Origin: Anoplopoma fimbria
Lineage: Eukaryota > Chordata > Actinopteri > Perciformes > Anoplopomatidae
NCBI RefSeq assembly: GCF_027596085.1
Contig: NC_072456.1
Span: 14,212,744-14,276,743 of the forward strand
Length of the DNA stretch: 64,000 nt
Reading direction: 5' to 3'
Part shown: positions 11,021 through 23,893 of the stretch, piece after piece
How positions within the stretch are numbered: the first letter of the stretch is position 1
Layout: each line of letters begins with the position of its first letter
Made by a program: the position numbers and the translations under genes
Notes under the pieces: generated by a model
Database searches by the model: none
Seen by the model: the letters and a program-made list of their open reading frames with translations, nothing else
What the model was told of the DNA's origin: nothing

Positions 11021-13758
11021 GTAAGCAGCCTAAACTTTGTTTAATATACAAAGCAACTTCATGTTTGTCTGATGCTGTTTGTCCACGTTATAACGGTACC
11101 CACTTCTCCGAGGAATTAAAAGACTGGAGTGAGTTTCCGTTTTCAGGTAATGGGAAATATTTTCAATAGCCTAACAGTAAACAGTAGATCCATTTTTATT
11201 ATCATCTTATTATAATAGGCCTCCTTTATTGGCTTCAAGCACCTGTCAGATCAACGATCAGGTCGGAAAAACAAAGCCTTAAACAGAAAAGAAAAGTATT
11301 TTAAATATGTTTCGTTTTGAAACAACTTCCACTTTAGTTGTTTTCTCACGGTTCAATCTTACTGCGCTCAAACCAGCCGCACCTCAGGTTTGCCTGCTCA
11401 AACTAGCCGCCGCTGTATTCGGAGTGTGCGATCGCTCCAATACTAACGGTAATGCAATGGAATATATATCAGCCTTTTTCTCAAACTTTGTTGTTGAACT
11501 TCCATAAGTAGTTTATGACTCTTATATATTCTGAATAAGCACTTCCTAAACTATATGCACAAATACTATGAAGTACTTTTACTGTGTACTTTCTGAGTAA
11601 TCTAAGGTCAAAGTATCCTACAGTGACCAATATTCAGCATTTTCAGAAATATACGACAGATCTTCAGCCTTTTTATGTTCCATTTCCTGAGCAGATTACC
11701 AAGAACCGAAAGTGAAATCAAATAATCACCATCTCACAGGAATTCACACTTAAGCTTGTCTTCCCAAAAACAACAAGTGAAGTCAAAGTAGGCTGAACAA
11801 AGTAACATTCTTTTTTTTAATTTAATAATATTTGAGTTCAGGACTAAAAATGTACTTAAAATATTTTTTCAAAAAATATCTGTAGAAAAATAAGAACTTA
11901 AAGTGGCAATCATTATGCAGCTGAATTTCCCCTAGCAGTGTTGGCTGTATTATTATTTGTTATAAAATAAATATTGTTATAATTACTAATGCATTAACAT
12001 GTAAGCAGCATTATAATGTTGTAGCTGGTCAAGAGGGAGCTCATTTTAAGTGTCTTTTGGTGGGTATTAGGGAAAGTCTATTTGTTCCTCACTTTCAATA
12101 TAGAGATTGCATGGCAACTTAGCAGGAAGCCAGGAAATGAGCTGAATCAAGATGTCTGACTGTTAACATTGTAGTATACAATAAAAAAAAAGCACTCGAG
12201 GCACTCCCAGCTCTATTATCAACCTAGATGCGGTAGATGTGAAGGTTTCATGCAGTTGGTCCGTTGTGTGATTTTCTGCAGGAACTCCTCTTGTTTAGTA
12301 ACATGGAGAGGCGAGTGTCAAGTCTAGGTGTGGTGTTAATGTGTGGTTGGGCCCTTCACAGTTTTTTTCACATTTCACTGTATGAGTATTTAGTTTCGTC
12401 ATCATTTATAAGTAACATATTCCACCCATTTTAGCAGACATGACAGCATTTGATGTGTTTCCACCTCATGTACTGTAACAGTACAGCATGTGAGGATTCT
12501 GCAGGCAGATGCCAAGCCACCTCATGTCTGCTCCCAGGCTCAGTCTGCTCCCTCCTGTTGGTCTCTGCTTGTTATTCAGAGCAGTAAGATGAAATGCGTT
12601 TTAATAAAAGATGAAAAAAGTTTTAATTTATGTGCATTCACCCTCTCTCATATTTTAAGAAATATTCAAACTGTAAAAATGTTGTCTCATTAGTCCAGAA
12701 GAACTTATTTTAGCCATCAATGTTCTAACTTTTTCTGTTTTTGGCACAGGAAGGTCTCTACCTCTGACTCTGTTTTTTGTTTTGATGCATTGTTTTTCAG
12801 AGAGGCAAGTGTCAAAATGTGCTTTTCAATTGACCTTTAAGGGGCATATTCATATTGTAGATATAAAATGAAGTATAACTCTACATTCTATATTTCTTGC
12901 CTCCGACTCAGAAAAAATCTTGTGGATTAATTTAAAACCACCATCAAACTCTCTGTTGCATCTCCAGTAAATCATTTGTTGGTTTAAATGCTGCTCCAAA
13001 ACCTTCTGCAGAATGAGCAGGATGTGCATTGCTTATTTAAGAGCCTGGTTGCACCATATTGACTTAAGAAAGAACAACTGATTAACAAACTGTAGTGTGT
13101 GCCAACTTTGATTTAAATTTTTAAACTGATGCTTTCTAAAGTCATCTTTGGATTTGGATGTTTGAGTTGGAGAAGATCAGGTACACTAAAAGTGGCACGA
13201 CGGCTGCTTCATTAGACAAATGATGGCTGCACTGTCTCATTAGGTTTCCACTAGTTACCCCATCACAACAAATATTATGCCCATACACTCAGCATTAGCT
13301 ACCAATAAATAAAACCAGTGCTGAGAGGAATCTTTTATTAGGATATATGAAAGGCTATTTCATATAATTCGAAGTGTTGTTCAAGGTTTACTTAAACTGC
13401 TTTGATGCTTCATCATTTTATCCCATTCTGACTAATTTGTGAACAAATTGCCTACTTGTACACTAAGCAGGAACCAAGCAACATGTGTCTGTTTGTGTAG
13501 TTAATCTGTCAAATGAAAGTGGGTGAGTTTATCGTAATATTATATGTTTCTTCACTAGCTGCTTGTTTACCTTTCACTGATCAGGTAGTGTTAAAATCTA
13601 TGAAACTGTGGCTTACCACATTTATTTCTGGTAAATTGATAGTGTGTTAATTTACCTCAGAAATTATTAACTAACTAGGCTTATTAGTTGTTTTATGTCA
13701 TACTGAGATGTTTTGATAAGAAAACTGTGCTTTGTTTTGTCACTGCAGAGTTTCAAGG
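11021..13758. other. Probable b3gnt3 5' intron
   Basis: AT-rich DNA ending in a pyrimidine tract and acceptor (TTTGTCACTGCAG, AG at 13747-13748), ten bases before the b3gnt3 ATG. No exon or repeat family is recognised inside. Confidence 0.5.
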
Positions 13759-14919
13759 ATGAGACAGATCAGGGCAAAACTTGTCTTGCTGGTGGGAGTT
13801 CTTGGTCTGTTGGTCCTCCATCTCTGTAAAGACTTTATTGACCACAAACACATCTACTTTAATCTAGATGTGAGAGACAATGAGGACCAAATAAAGCAAC
13901 CCACAACAAGGAGCTCCGATGTGTACTCCTGGCCAAAATGTCCAAGAAATACATCTGCTGACAACATCACAGGCTTCAGCTCTCTTCCTGGTGATATAAA
14001 AGACTTTCTCTATTATCAACACTGTCGCCATTTCCCCATGCTGCTGGACCTTCCTGACAAATGTGGGGGAGTTGATAAATCTGCAGAAGTCTTCCTCCTG
14101 CTCGTCATTAAAAGTTCTCCTTTGAACTACGAGCGCCGAGAGGTGCTGCGTAAAACCTGGGCTAAAGAGAGGTTACATAATGGTGTGTGGATCCGAAGAA
14201 TCTTCATCACAGGAACGATGGATACTGGATTTGAGAAAGAGAGACTAAACAAACTACTTGAGCTGGAGCAACGAGAGTATAATGACATCCTCCAGTGGGA
14301 CTTTAATGAAAGATTCTACAACCTCACCTTGAAGCAGATAATCTTCCTGGAATGGATGGAAAGAAACTGTCCTAACGCTCGCTTCCTGTTTAATGGTGAT
14401 GATGACGTATTTGCCAACACAAACAATATGGTTATTTATCTCCAAGGCCTCAAAGACAATGACGGAGGCAAGCACCTCTTTACTGGACATCTGATCCAGA
14501 ATGTGGGGCCCATTAGATCATCATCAAGCAAGTATTTTATCCCAGTTCAGGTACAGGAATCAAACTCATATCCCCCCTACTGTGGTGGTGGGGGCTTCCT
14601 CCTGTCTGGCTATACAGCTTTGGTCATATACAATATGTCCAAGTCCATAACTCTACTCCCCATTGATGATGTTTACATGGGGATGTGTCTGGCTAAAGCA
14701 GGACTAAGTCCTTCTTCTCATATGGGTGTGAAGACATCAGGACTTCACATTCCCTCAAGCAAACTAGATCAATACAATCCTTGCTTTTATAAAGAAGTTT
14801 TACTGGTACACAGATTCCTTCCAGCTCACTTGTACCTTATGTGGCACAGAATACATGATCCCAATCTGAAATGTGGTCCCTCCAAGAAAATGCTTCAGCA
14901 GCATAAAACTGTAACTTAA
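13759..14919 (+). CDS. b3gnt3: Beta-1,3-N-acetylglucosaminyltransferase 3
   Basis: A Golgi type II glycosyltransferase of family GT31. It adds beta-1,3-GlcNAc to galactose ends, extending core-1 O-glycans and poly-N-acetyllactosamine. The 386 residues lie in one exon. There is a short basic N-terminus, a signal-anchor helix (about residues 6-22, KLVLLVGVLGLLVLHL), a stem with N-glycosylation sequons, then the catalytic domain (FLLLVIKSSPLNYERRE). The metal-binding DDD triplet is at residues 214-216 in FLFNGDDDVFA. YPPYCGGGGFLLSG and IDDVYMGMCL follow. The pre-catalytic HCRHFP block and the VHRFLP end favour B3GNT3 over other GT31 members. The frame is open further upstream without an ATG, and an AG acceptor lies 10 bases before this ATG, so 13759 is the start. 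B3GNT3 next to JAK3 and SLC5A5 matches human 19p13.1. No breaks are seen. Confidence 0.93.
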   Translation: MRQIRAKLVLLVGVLGLLVLHLCKDFIDHKHIYFNLDVRDNEDQIKQPTTRSSDVYSWPKCPRNTSADNITGFSSLPGDIKDFLYYQHCRHFPMLLDLPDKCGGVDKSAEVFLLLVIKSSPLNYERREVLRKTWAKERLHNGVWIRRIFITGTMDTGFEKERLNKLLELEQREYNDILQWDFNERFYNLTLKQIIFLEWMERNCPNARFLFNGDDDVFANTNNMVIYLQGLKDNDGGKHLFTGHLIQNVGPIRSSSSKYFIPVQVQESNSYPPYCGGGGFLLSGYTALVIYNMSKSITLLPIDDVYMGMCLAKAGLSPSSHMGVKTSGLHIPSSKLDQYNPCFYKEVLLVHRFLPAHLYLMWHRIHDPNLKCGPSKKMLQQHKTVT

Positions 14920-17369
14920 AGGTGGTGACAGAGCATGTTGACACTTTGATTCCTGCACCAGCTCTTAGGTTGTGAGTACAGGCATGACCTTTATCATTCC
15001 ATCATGAGAAAAGGTTTGAACTATTTTTCTACCGTGGTTCAGCTGCAGGCTTGGGCATGTTCAAATGGAACTGTTTTAATTCTCAATGTCATCACTGCGG
15101 GGGAGCAGTCAGCCTGACTTAAATGAGTCTGCAGTGGGTAGTGGAGTTTTCACATCCTGTGTTGGTGAGAGACTTTCACTGCAATCAAAAATGGGTTTTG
15201 CAAAACTTGCTTCATATCAGGCTTCATTGTTGGCTACATCTGAGCTGACAAATACATAGCACTGACAAATGATTACCAGTTCTTATTTATGGCTGATATG
15301 TTGGGACATTAATTTCTAAATGTTACACCTTTATTTATCAGTTTGTCTAATGCTTATTACTGTGAAGATACCATACACAAACAGTTGTTCACTGCCAGAA
15401 ACAGGGTTGATGAGAGCCATGAGATGAAACCATATATTAAGTTTGCAGTCTGCAAAATGTAAACAACACACAAAACAACAACCATCAGGCCTCTCTCACT
15501 TTACATGGGGTAATTTCACATTCAATGAAAATTATTGATTAATGTAGCTTTAAGCTGTTGGTGAAACCAAACTATGCACAAATGTTCATCATAACATCTG
15601 TACATCTGTACATCTTGAAAATCTCAACCAAAGCTACAGACATTAACATGTCTAGCTAACTATCTTACCAATGTGACAGCCGCTCTGCTTGGTTCGCCCT
15701 GCTGTTGCTCTGTTGCTTCCGTCTCCAGGGTTGCAGAGCTATCAGAGGTTAATCAGCGCCCTGTGCACTGATATAGAAACAACACCCACCTCTAGTACTT
15801 TCAAATACTCCTTATTTTTATAAACAATGTGATGGAATAATCTTTACAAGGGGTCTCTTGTAAGAATTATTATGCAAAATTGCTGTATGCTTTTAGAACT
15901 TTGGGAGTTGATTAAAAGTGGATTTCCATGTCTTTTTTTTAACAGTAGTCTGTTGATTAAATACAGAAATATCGAAATCAAATTTATATTTATTCTGCTA
16001 AGAATGTGTTATACTGCATATTGTGATATTTTTTTATTATTAATGGATTTAAGATGAATATGTGTACTGCATATATCAAACATGTATATATAAAAAAAAG
16101 AAAGTTATGTTGTTGTCCATAATGTGTTTTCAGACCTTTTCCAGAGCACACCTGAGGTGTATATATGTATATACACATATATGCGATAGCCAGTGTTCAG
16201 CTGTATACATTCCAACACCATTAAGTGAGTTTTTGCAAGTGAACTCAAATTAAAGAAAATGAATGTGCAGCACCAGGTACATGGGACCTCTTTGCATAAT
16301 ACTAGCCTGTATGAAATTCCCGTTTGAGAACATGAAAAGAGACTTACTGACTACCTGAGAACTTTTTCTCTTCTCAATGAAACAACCACAAACTCACAGT
16401 AACCGAAGGAGTGTTTCTTTGCTACCTGAGATGTGGGCAGGAGTTCAAAGGCTGGGATGTGTGTATAGATACTGAGTGAGATCAGAGTTCACGAACTTCC
16501 ATTTGAGTTAACTATTAATATTGTAGAATGGAAAACCATTAGGTTATTACCGAACTAGGCTGTGCTTTATCAAAACAAGTGCACTCTGATAAACCCTCTC
16601 ATAATAGTCTTGTGTGTCAAGGAACAAACAAATGTTATGTGTGGGCGGTGAATGGTTACACTATATTCCATCATTTAAGGTTTGTGTGAGTGCCTCCTTC
16701 TAATGACAACATGAGAGGAATATTATCTAAAGGCTCAATCAAATGTGGTTCCTATTTTTAAGAAAGCAATATGTTGTGTGGCTTGCAGCTGAAAGAACAC
16801 AGTATTGTTATTTGTTCTGTTAGAGATTTTTTGCAAATGTTTTATATAAAGTGAAGATCATGTGACTAGAGCTAAATACAGCGTGAGGTTGAAAGCACCT
16901 GCTGAAATGGACAAATTTAGGGAATTGATGTGCCACTATTTTTTCAGATTGATGAATGTGAGATCTTCCTCTTAAGGAAATAGTGGACGTATCTTTAAAT
17001 GGACATATTGGAGGTATAACCAGATGAAACCTGTAATAGCTTGTGTCCTGCTATTGTTTCCTTGTAGTCAGGTCAATCTGTTAACCTCTTACTGCTTTTC
17101 TATATTGTTGGATTTGATAGATATTACACTGTGTCTCTGGAATTTGTATTTTCCTCTAGACAAGGATTTTGCACACCGGTCAGATAGTGAAGTGACATTC
17201 CAATAAAAAAAGAATTATTTTTGGATACAGTGAATTTACAGCAAAGTGGTAGGGTTGTATATAAATAAGACTGTGGTTTCAAAGGGGAATATGGAACTGT
17301 GGTGTCCTCTTGTATCTTTATCTATATATAGATATATATTGTATATTGTAAATGTGTTACTACAGTTAA
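14920..17369. other. b3gnt3 3' flank and intergenic DNA
   Basis: Probably holds the b3gnt3 3' UTR at its left. Short AT and TATATG runs occur near 16.08-16.18 kb. No other gene, RNA or clear repeat is recognised. INSL3, which lies between B3GNT3 and JAK3 in mammals, was looked for by its cysteine pattern and not seen. Confidence 0.45.
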
Positions 17370-18005
17370 GATAATATAAGATAAGATAATCCTTTATTAG
17401 TCCCGCAGCGGGGAAATTTGCAGGATCACAGCAGGATAGGGTAAAGTGCACACAAGAGATATAGTAAAAGAAAGACAAGATAAAATAAAAATGAAATAAA
17501 AAGCAAGTATTATAAATAAGCAATAAAAAACAGTAAAAAGATCAACAATAACTGAAATATTATATTTGCAGACAGAAAAAACTATTATAGCTATAATTGC
17601 ACAGTCTAAATTACTAAACAATACTCCAAAAGGTAGTTCACGTGCAGAAGGATCACATCTGCCATGGTATAGTGGTTAAGACAGCAGTCTCTCTCCCAGG
17701 CGGCCTGGGTTTGAATCTCATTATGAAGTGTTGTTCATTTATCATTCTCTGGAGGGTGAGTTTTTTTAAATGTGAAACGTTGACCAATCACAACAGAGCA
17801 GGCTAGCTGACCAATCAGGTCTGACTTTGGAAAGAGGAGCAAGCTCTACAACGGAACATTTCACAGAGAGGGTGAGTAGAGGATGTGTGGTCTACTGGGA
17901 GCAGTCTACTGATTAAGCAGTCTGCAGCAGCAGGAAAGAAGGACCTGTGGTATATCTTCATCACACACTGTGGGTGAAGCATCCGGTTGCTGCTGTGACA
18001 CAGTG
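17370..18005 (-). repeat. Retroelement 3' region, broken by an insert
   Basis: The left end carries the ATAAG-type tail and the CCTTTATTAGTCCCGCAGCG block shared with 2.14 and 57.4 kb. The right part (about 17880-18005: AGCAGTCTGCAGCAGCAGG, then GAAGGACCTGTGG) reads as the body of the same kind of fish LINE/SINE. A tRNA-like segment sits between them. Confidence 0.6.
17658..17729 (+). pseudogene. tRNA-Glu-like relic or SINE head
   Basis: A 72-base segment has an A-box-like TGGTATAGTGGTTA, a CTC-containing anticodon region, and a B-box-like GGTTTGAATCTC. This is the order and spacing of tRNA-Glu. The acceptor arms do not pair well and the B box deviates from GGTTCGAATCC. It is therefore a pseudogene or SINE promoter rather than a working tRNA. 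Confidence 0.45.
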
Positions 18006-18959
18006 TAACCGCATAACTAAATGACTAAACTAAAAGATACAATCAATAAACAGGAGTACATTTTAAGAAAGACAATTCCCTCTCATCTGAAATGTTGCAT
18101 ACAAGGATTAAGGTTCAAGTTCTGCTTTATTGACTTACACCTGACAGTATTGCACAAGGAAATGCAGTTGAAGACCCCTCCTTGCTTTACACACATAAAC
18201 AGATATTTTACATTTTAAATACAAATAAAAGAAAGTGCATTAAAGTAGCACTTAAGTGAAAACAACAAAAAACAAAAACTAAATTGTACTTTATTAACGA
18301 AGAAGTTCCATTTAACATACATATAGCATATGTATACAAATCTGTAGAGCAATGTAGTGCAATATCAGTACAATATGCAAGTTATAGTGCAGTAGACTTG
18401 AGGCAGTAGTGGAAATAAAGATAGTGTGGAAATGTGCTTAGAAGATCAAACAGTACTCTATACAATCCACATACATTTCACCTGCAGCAGACACACATAA
18501 GAGCAAGTTTACAAGTGCTGTATTTTTTCCACGGTCTGTAAGAATTTATACTGTCACGGCACAATATCTTGGCTCCCGTGCACCCAAAGAGCACCTGAGC
18601 ACCATCCCTTTATTTCTAGCGCCTTCTGCTGTAACACTACAATATCACAGCTCCAGTTACACTGCGCATGTGCATTAGGAACAGGTGAGCGACTAAATGT
18701 TTGACAGAGATAAGGACCTTCTATTTTCCCCCTTATCACGAGGTTTTGCTTTCAAATTACCGTCCACGTGTCTAATGTCTGCGAGTGAACTGCTGATGAG
18801 AGTGTCCCACCAGGTGATGGGGCTGCTCGAAACGGGACGGTGGAAGATGGAGATTTTGGATGGCAGTGGATAGTGATGGAGAAGTAGGGAGGGAGGATAT
18901 TGATTTCAATAACGTGTCAGGAATCCCCAAAGATATGTGGATTTGCCCTCCCCACTGTT
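18006..18959. other. Intergenic with a retroelement-like relic
   Basis: About 18090-18215 (GGTTCAAGTTCTGCTTTATT, then GGAAATGCAGTTGAAGACCC) looks like another dispersed fish LINE 3' end. The rest shows no gene. Confidence 0.4.
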
Positions 18960-20214
18960 TAGCATGTATATAGTCGGACCACTGGTGGCGTTAGGACGGC
19001 AAGCCACTTTGTTTCGTGGATCGACATCGGACCACTGACAGTTACTGAAAAACACATCGGGCCATCGGCGGATTTTAAGAAGGTAATCCGCGATGGTGTG
19101 CAGAAGTACAGCTGCACTGTCAAGGCGGTGGCATGCCACCTTCGGACCGCTGGAGGCCCGCTACTGTTACCACTGAGTTAGTTCTACTCATTCAATATGC
19201 GCGAGGGTGGCGGCTTGCCACCCTCGGACCGCTGGAGGACCGCTAGACTCTACCCGTTTAATAACGGAAAATAACGGACGCCAGCATCAAGACTCGATCC
19301 AGACATAGAATGACTAGGTAAGTAAAACATCTCTTCTCCATATCTCCACTGTTTTAATTAAATATACCATCATTTTCATATATAAAAAAAAAAAAAATGT
19401 AGCCTATTTAGACCGTTAGTCTGTTTCCAAAATGTTGCCTTTTTGTTTGTGGCATAGCGACATTCTCTGACAGCAAGACAACTTTGTCAACATACCGGTA
19501 GGGTACTGGCTTGTATAGTTACCGTTTCAATCGTTTGACTAATAAATTAGGCCAGTAGGATAAACAAAGTACATCGTCTCGTATATAAGTGGCTGCGCTG
19601 AATATTTTACTCACACATGATAAATGTAAACAAACAAACAAAACCAATTTGGCTAGCCTTCTGGTGTGTGTTTCTCGATTCAGAAACATCGTTGCTAACT
19701 AAGTTAGCAACTTACTTGCAATACAATTTCCCATTGAAACCTAGTAAGTTGCTAACTTTAGCTTTATCATTCAAAATGGGGTATTGATCGACAAGCAGTT
19801 TTAGATTCGTGGGTTGATGGGCAAAGACAAATCACAGTATGACTTTTTCGAAATTAAGACTACTGGGGTTTATGGATGGCGTATGAGGTTTAACACAGGT
19901 CCTGTCACCAAAAAATGGTTAATTACAGCTCCTTTTAGTTTCACCAATTCTGGTAGGCCACCCTCTCTCGAACAAGCCTTGGCTGTTATCAATATCAAAA
20001 GTGCTAGCCCCAACATTTCCAAGAATCTTTGTGTTTTAATTTTGTGTGTGTGTGCATGTGTTGTGAGAGAGTGAGTTGATGCAGCTGTCTCTTGTGAAGA
20101 ACAGATAGTGATGTGTTTTTTCTCTCTCTCTTTATAGGTGACCAACAACAGTCTGTAGGCATACACTGTAAGGTAATTTAGGAATTTAATTTAAAGGCAA
20201 CACTCGTGGCACAA

Positions 20215-23200
20215 ATGTCCAGTTACTGGAGCAAACGTAGAAGAATAGCTAGAGGGGTGGAAATGGATTTACAGAGTCGCTTCCTCTTCAGCAAAGTGTG
20301 GGGGGAGGGTATGAAGTGACTGAGGGTAGTGGGGACTATGTCCTACCAGGACAAAGCAGGACAACAGTGTGTGAGCTGGCCCTTTCAGGACAGAGTAGCA
20401 CAACAGTGTGTGAGCAGGCCCATGACAATGATGATGATAGTGATGGTGGAGTGAGTGATGACATGATGATGATGACCCCCAGACATGGACCTTGTATCCA
20501 GTGGTCATACTTAAAGTTAAAGGTAGGATTTGTGTATATTTACACATCATAATGTAGTGTTTTGCTTTGGGAGAAAATGTTTCAGGTTAACTATTGGAAT
20601 GTTGTTTGTTTGATTTTGTTGTTGTTTGATATAGAAACGTATGAAAAGGCCCACAATTTTTATATGAAGGCAAAAAAAGGAGAGTCATTGGATACCACCG
20701 ATGATGATGTGAAAAGAAAAAGTCCTTAAGATCATCATATTTTTTCACAATGATGTGCAATATTATATTAAAAGGGAAGAAAATCTGGTACCACACGGAT
20801 GTCTTTTTTAAATAATAATAATACTTCTTATTCGGTTGGTTATTTATAGAAAGGCGGAGTATGTGTTAACATGTGTAACATTATGGCATTTATAACTAAT
20901 CATCAATTCACCAATGATAATACCCTTAACTTTTTGTAATTTGTTTCATCTCAAGGCCAAATATGAAATTTTCCCTGCCCGACTACTCCAGTGAAGACGA
21001 TGACAATCGGAATCTCCCCCGCCTCCAAAAATCCCAAGAGCACCAGCAAAAAAAAAAACTATTCCAAATTCAGGTTAGTGATCTCTCTGAAAAGAAATTC
21101 CATTTTCTTTATATTTATGCTTTGTCATGGTCTCTATCTCCTCTCTCTATCATGGTCTCTTTGACTTTTTGTGCACACACATTTGCCACCATGCCCTCTG
21201 CATAGCATTGCTTTGTTCATTTTATAAGTTGCTTTAAAAGTGCCAGTTAAGTGTAACTTAACACGCTTTTACTTTTCCAATCTGTTCAACAGAGTTGACC
21301 ACCGTTACTGCTCTGCCAGTAGCACCACCGCTCTTCCGCTCCAGCCATGCCGGTAAATACATAATACAGTGCACAACAGTTGACAGTCCACACCCCTCTC
21401 CCTCTCCAAATGCCAGCTGCTTTGTTCATTGTGGAATGAGGTGTACTTAAATGTGTTTGTGTTTTGGAAAGGTATTGCATTACCTTACTCTCCACCTTTT
21501 GCTTTGGTAGTATAAAACATCTTGTTGGTAGTAAAAAGGGAACAAATGTAGCACAAGCCATGCGGATAAATACATAATTTGCTTTATGAACTCTGGGTAC
21601 TAAGTATGCCTTTTCATTTCCAATCTGTTCAACAGAGTTAACAAGTCAGACCACCACTCCTCCGTCAACTTCGCCCACATCTCTGCCAGTACCACCCCAG
21701 CAAGGTAGAACTGCATTTTCATTAATCTGGCGCCAATATTAAGGGAGAAACAAGCCATGAAGGCCTCATTATGTGGGAAGGACATTCATCCCTGATTAAG
21801 TCAGGCAATTTCAGTCTCAACTTCTTTACATTACATACACTTTTTGTGTCATACCAATTCTAATATATATTTTTTTATTCATAGATTTTTACAGACTTGT
21901 TCTGCAGCACCTCCGCACAATTGAGGAGGAGCTGAAGGAGGTGAAGCAGCAGGTGGCGGTCAACACAGCCATGATACAGAGACTAGGTGGTGGTGGTGTG
22001 GCAGATCTCGGCCTTGTGGAAGACACCAACATGCCATTGAGCAATGCCGAGGACCTGGACGAGCTGGAGAGGCGGCTTATATCTGATGTGGACCTAAAAA
22101 ATCAACTGGTATGTCTTTTTAAATGTTTTGCAATATGATTATTGTAGCTATACAATTCAGCCTGGCTCTCGTAATGAATGTGGCTCTGCCTTGCTTTAAT
22201 GTTGACTACTCAATGATTCAAAAATGCCATTCAAATCATGGAATGAATGCCGGGAACTGAGACCATGTGTGCATCTGAAACACCTGTCGCGTTTCACATC
22301 TGTTTTCCCTTCCCCACTACATTTAAATGTTGACCACGTCATATTAAAAGCCAGGCTATCCACGTCCTTGTTGTGTTGTTAAACTTGAATCTCATTCCCA
22401 AGTGGAGCGTTGTGTGCTGAATACATGACATGTTGTCCATTTTTGTCACCATATAGCAAAACAGCTTAAGCCGAAAACAGCTAAAATGTTTGACTGGGAG
22501 TTATGCCACTGTAATTTTGGTCTTTGCATTTCAGGTGAACATACTTGCTATTTTGGGAGGGAAAACCACCAAAGACGCAGTGAAGAGGATGCTGGGCCGG
22601 GCTTTCAGGAGGTCCCTGGCGCTCCAAATTAATTGGACTGGCGCAGCTGGAAAGATCGCTTTCAAGTCCCTAAACCTGAAGAGTGTGTTGCACAGTAAGT
22701 GATTTTGTGAAACTATTGTGAATGTGTTCAAGTATATAACCCCTGGCAAAAAAAAAGCATTTTGTGAGGGCACGCATACACATTGATGAAGGCAGACATG
22801 AAAGTGCTGAACATTAAAACTGAACTTTATTTAACTACTGCATCCTATTATACATGTAGGCTGTCTGCGTATCTTTGCGGTACAGAAGAGTGTTGAATGG
22901 GGAGCTTATGTAGCCCCCGCCTAAACGCATGGCATTATGGGGAAGTGAAGTTTATATACACTACATGGGTTCTACATTTTTGTTTTCTCCCAGCTGCGCG
23001 ACACTAGCTACGCACAACTCAACCTCTGATTGTTGGAAACCGCTGTCGGTCAAAAAATTAGCTTACGTGGTTGGCTGCTGGTGTCTTGCCCCTCCTCACA
23101 ACACCGTGTTTATAAACACGTGAATCCATGTATATTCTTCCATACACAACATCTCACTTACTCTTTGTTTTACTACAGGAGCCGTTCGGAGAGTGGTAAC

Positions 23201-23300
23201 CACAGCCACTGAAGAGGAGCTTCAAAAAGAAGTCTCCCTGTATTTGAAGGGGCGGCTGACAGGGAGGGAGGGAGAAAAGACAGGCAGAAAAGGGTGGTGA
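20215..23300 (+). CDS. Multi-exon gene with DUF4806-like C-terminus
   Basis: Three 3' exons are well supported: 21885-22108, 22535-22694 and 23179-23300 (stop TGA 23298-23300), with consistent phases and GT/AG ends. They encode a coiled-coil lead-in (HLRTIEEELKEVKQQV) and a block (MPLSNAEDLDELERRL, ILGGKTTKDAVKRML, INWTGAAGKIAF, ATEEELQKEV) with the spacing of DUF4806. Upstream, 21295-21352 and 21636-21704 are Pro/Thr-rich linker exons, each preceded by the same CAATCTGTTCAACAG acceptor, and they join in phase. A candidate first exon starts at ATG 20215 (MSSYWSKRRRIARGVEMDL). An acidic segment near 20963-21073 is out of phase unless its 11-A run has changed length. The 5' half is therefore uncertain and may be decayed. 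The molecular function of DUF4806 is unknown. Coordinates cover all candidate exons. Confidence 0.65.
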
Positions 23301-23661
23301 ATGGGGATGGGGAGTGTTGAGCCCATGTTGGCCATATGCTTATGAAATAAACAAAATGTATTGAACCTAATAGCCTATGTGTGGTGAGTCTGTGTAATAG
23401 TTGCTGAGGATATATGTTTTTGTACTGGATTACTAAATTATAGAACACATTATAAGGTTTCTCATCAGCAGGCTGTCTTTACCTTGGTAAATTTTGGTAA
23501 CTTTGGTAAGCCCAGTAAATAATTGTAATTTTTTTGATTGAGGGCAAATGGAAAGTGTTGTAATGTATTAGATGACTATTTTAGTACATCATTTTAATTA
23601 TTATGGCCATAAATAAGACCATAAAGGCCATAAATAAGGCCAATTCGAAGCTGGTGGCCAC

Positions 23662-23759
23662 CATCGGTTCTCTGGTGGTTCGCCGGCGGCTCAAAAGCGG
23701 CACAAGGGCGGCCCTTTATCTGCAGCCGAGACCGCCGACGGACCACCAGAGAACCGATG
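23662..23759. repeat. Long GC-rich inverted repeat (hairpin)
   Basis: CATCGGTTCTCTGGTGG (23662-23678) is exactly complementary to 23743-23759. The pairing continues inward imperfectly for about 12 more bases. It forms the right-hand subterminal structure of the DUF4806 block. Confidence 0.85.
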
Positions 23760-23893
23760 AGCAAAACTCCAGCGGGCCACCGGTGGGTACCGCCGTTGGA
23801 CCGCCAACTCTGCCGCAGTGGGCCGCCAGTGGGCCGCTAATAATGCTATCTGGGATAGTCCACACTGGATCTGTCCCACTTTGTTTCGTGGAT

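Larger units (their letters stand above)
18960..23893 (+). mobile_element. Candidate DNA transposon block carrying a DUF4806-type gene
   Basis: The GC-rich ends are dense in GGACCGCTGG, GGACCGCC and GGGCCGCC motifs: left end 18970-19260, right end 23650-23860. The left end has two related copies, about 83 bp apart, of a phrase ending TCGGACCGCTGGAGG. The right end folds into a hairpin. An identical 18-mer, CCACTTTGTTTCGTGGAT, lies at 19004-19021 and 23876-23893. Between them sits a multi-exon gene with a C-terminal DUF4806-like domain, a family often found inside fish transposons. Subterminal repeats of this kind recall EnSpm/CACTA elements, but I could not define the terminal inverted repeats or target duplication. 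Class and ends are inference. Confidence 0.5.

Noticed and set aside
19004..23893. 18-bp direct repeat as a target-site duplication
   Set aside because: 18 bp is too long for known cut-and-paste elements, and GGACCGCY subterminal motifs lie outside the left copy; it is kept only as an internal or end repeat.
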